Positions 44,238 to 44,276 of a DNA stretch of 44,276 bases are shown piece by piece. Location of the stretch: contig JAFUOX010000014.1 in assembly GCA_017481725.1 (NCBI GenBank), positions 1-44,276 of the forward strand, written 5' to 3'. The notes beneath the pieces were generated by a model. The model searched no databases and had not been told where the DNA came from. It saw only the letters and a program-made list of their open reading frames with translations. How positions within the stretch are numbered: position 1 is the stretch's first letter; each line of letters starts with the position of its first letter. The position numbers were made by a program, and so were the translations under genes. The stretch is from Kiritimatiellia bacterium (lineage in GTDB: Bacteria; Verrucomicrobiota; Kiritimatiellia; RFP12; UBA3636).

Positions 44238-44276
44238 ATGAATGCAGTATATTCTAAAAATTTCATGAAAACATAC
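44238..44276 (+). CDS. Possible start of a small gene (partial)
   Basis: An ATG at 44238 opens a frame that runs off the window end, encoding MNAVYSKNFMKTY. The opening resembles antitoxins of the Phd/YefM type, whose N termini often read like this, but 13 residues are too few to decide. It is divergent from the defence operon. No strong ribosome binding site precedes it. Confidence 0.25.
   Translation, partial: MNAVYSKNFMKTY

Overview
The window looks like a chromosomal segment of a low-to-moderate GC bacterium of the PVC group (Lentisphaerota/Verrucomicrobiota type). The reasons are a Minf_1886-family protein (a family I know mainly from Verrucomicrobia and Planctomycetes), a secreted sialate O-acetylesterase, two PilB/GspE-type ATPases lying apart from any pilus or secretion cluster, and outer-membrane barrels and lipoproteins that imply a Gram-negative envelope. 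The phylum is an inference; no rRNA is present.

Region 1 (1-30.5 kb) is a core-like chromosome, almost all on the + strand. It carries the end of a membrane protein, threonine synthase (thrC), a PilB-like ATPase, a HIT hydrolase, a Minf_1886 protein, a DUF481 outer-membrane protein, a leucine-rich-repeat lipoprotein (- strand), another small barrel, valS, an ExbD-like lipoprotein, a family-4 glycosyltransferase, a cation/proton antiporter fused to a PTS EIIA domain, a SWIM-SNF2 helicase, a sialate O-acetylesterase and glnS. Next come nifU-nifS (Fe-S assembly), an FHA/sigma-54 activator, YraN, a second GspE ATPase overlapping a transglutaminase-like protein, and an Nbp35/Mrp-type Fe-S carrier ATPase. 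Hairpin terminators separate several of these units.

Region 2 (30.8-33.6 kb) is a boundary zone. It holds a tRNA-Pro(UGG) on the - strand, a zinc-ribbon protein of unknown function, an FGE/SUMF1-fold protein lacking the copper-site cysteines, and a 400-bp gene-free stretch of word-like dispersed repeats. One repeat word recurs at the left end of the window, in the gap before thrC.

Region 3 (33.6-44.1 kb) is a three-gene - strand operon that looks like an anti-phage defence system. An about 1118-residue protein of no recognised fold is followed 5 nt later by a 2076-residue DEAH helicase with a DUF1998-like region. That helicase gene overlaps an HNH endonuclease gene by one base. The giant helicase plus a large partner is the layout of Druantia type III (DruH-DruE). 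The translationally coupled HNH nuclease and an apparent MIT_C-like (phospholipase-D-related) domain at the helicase C terminus are the parts that may be undescribed. A good sigma-70-type promoter lies just upstream of the operon and also decides the start of the first gene.
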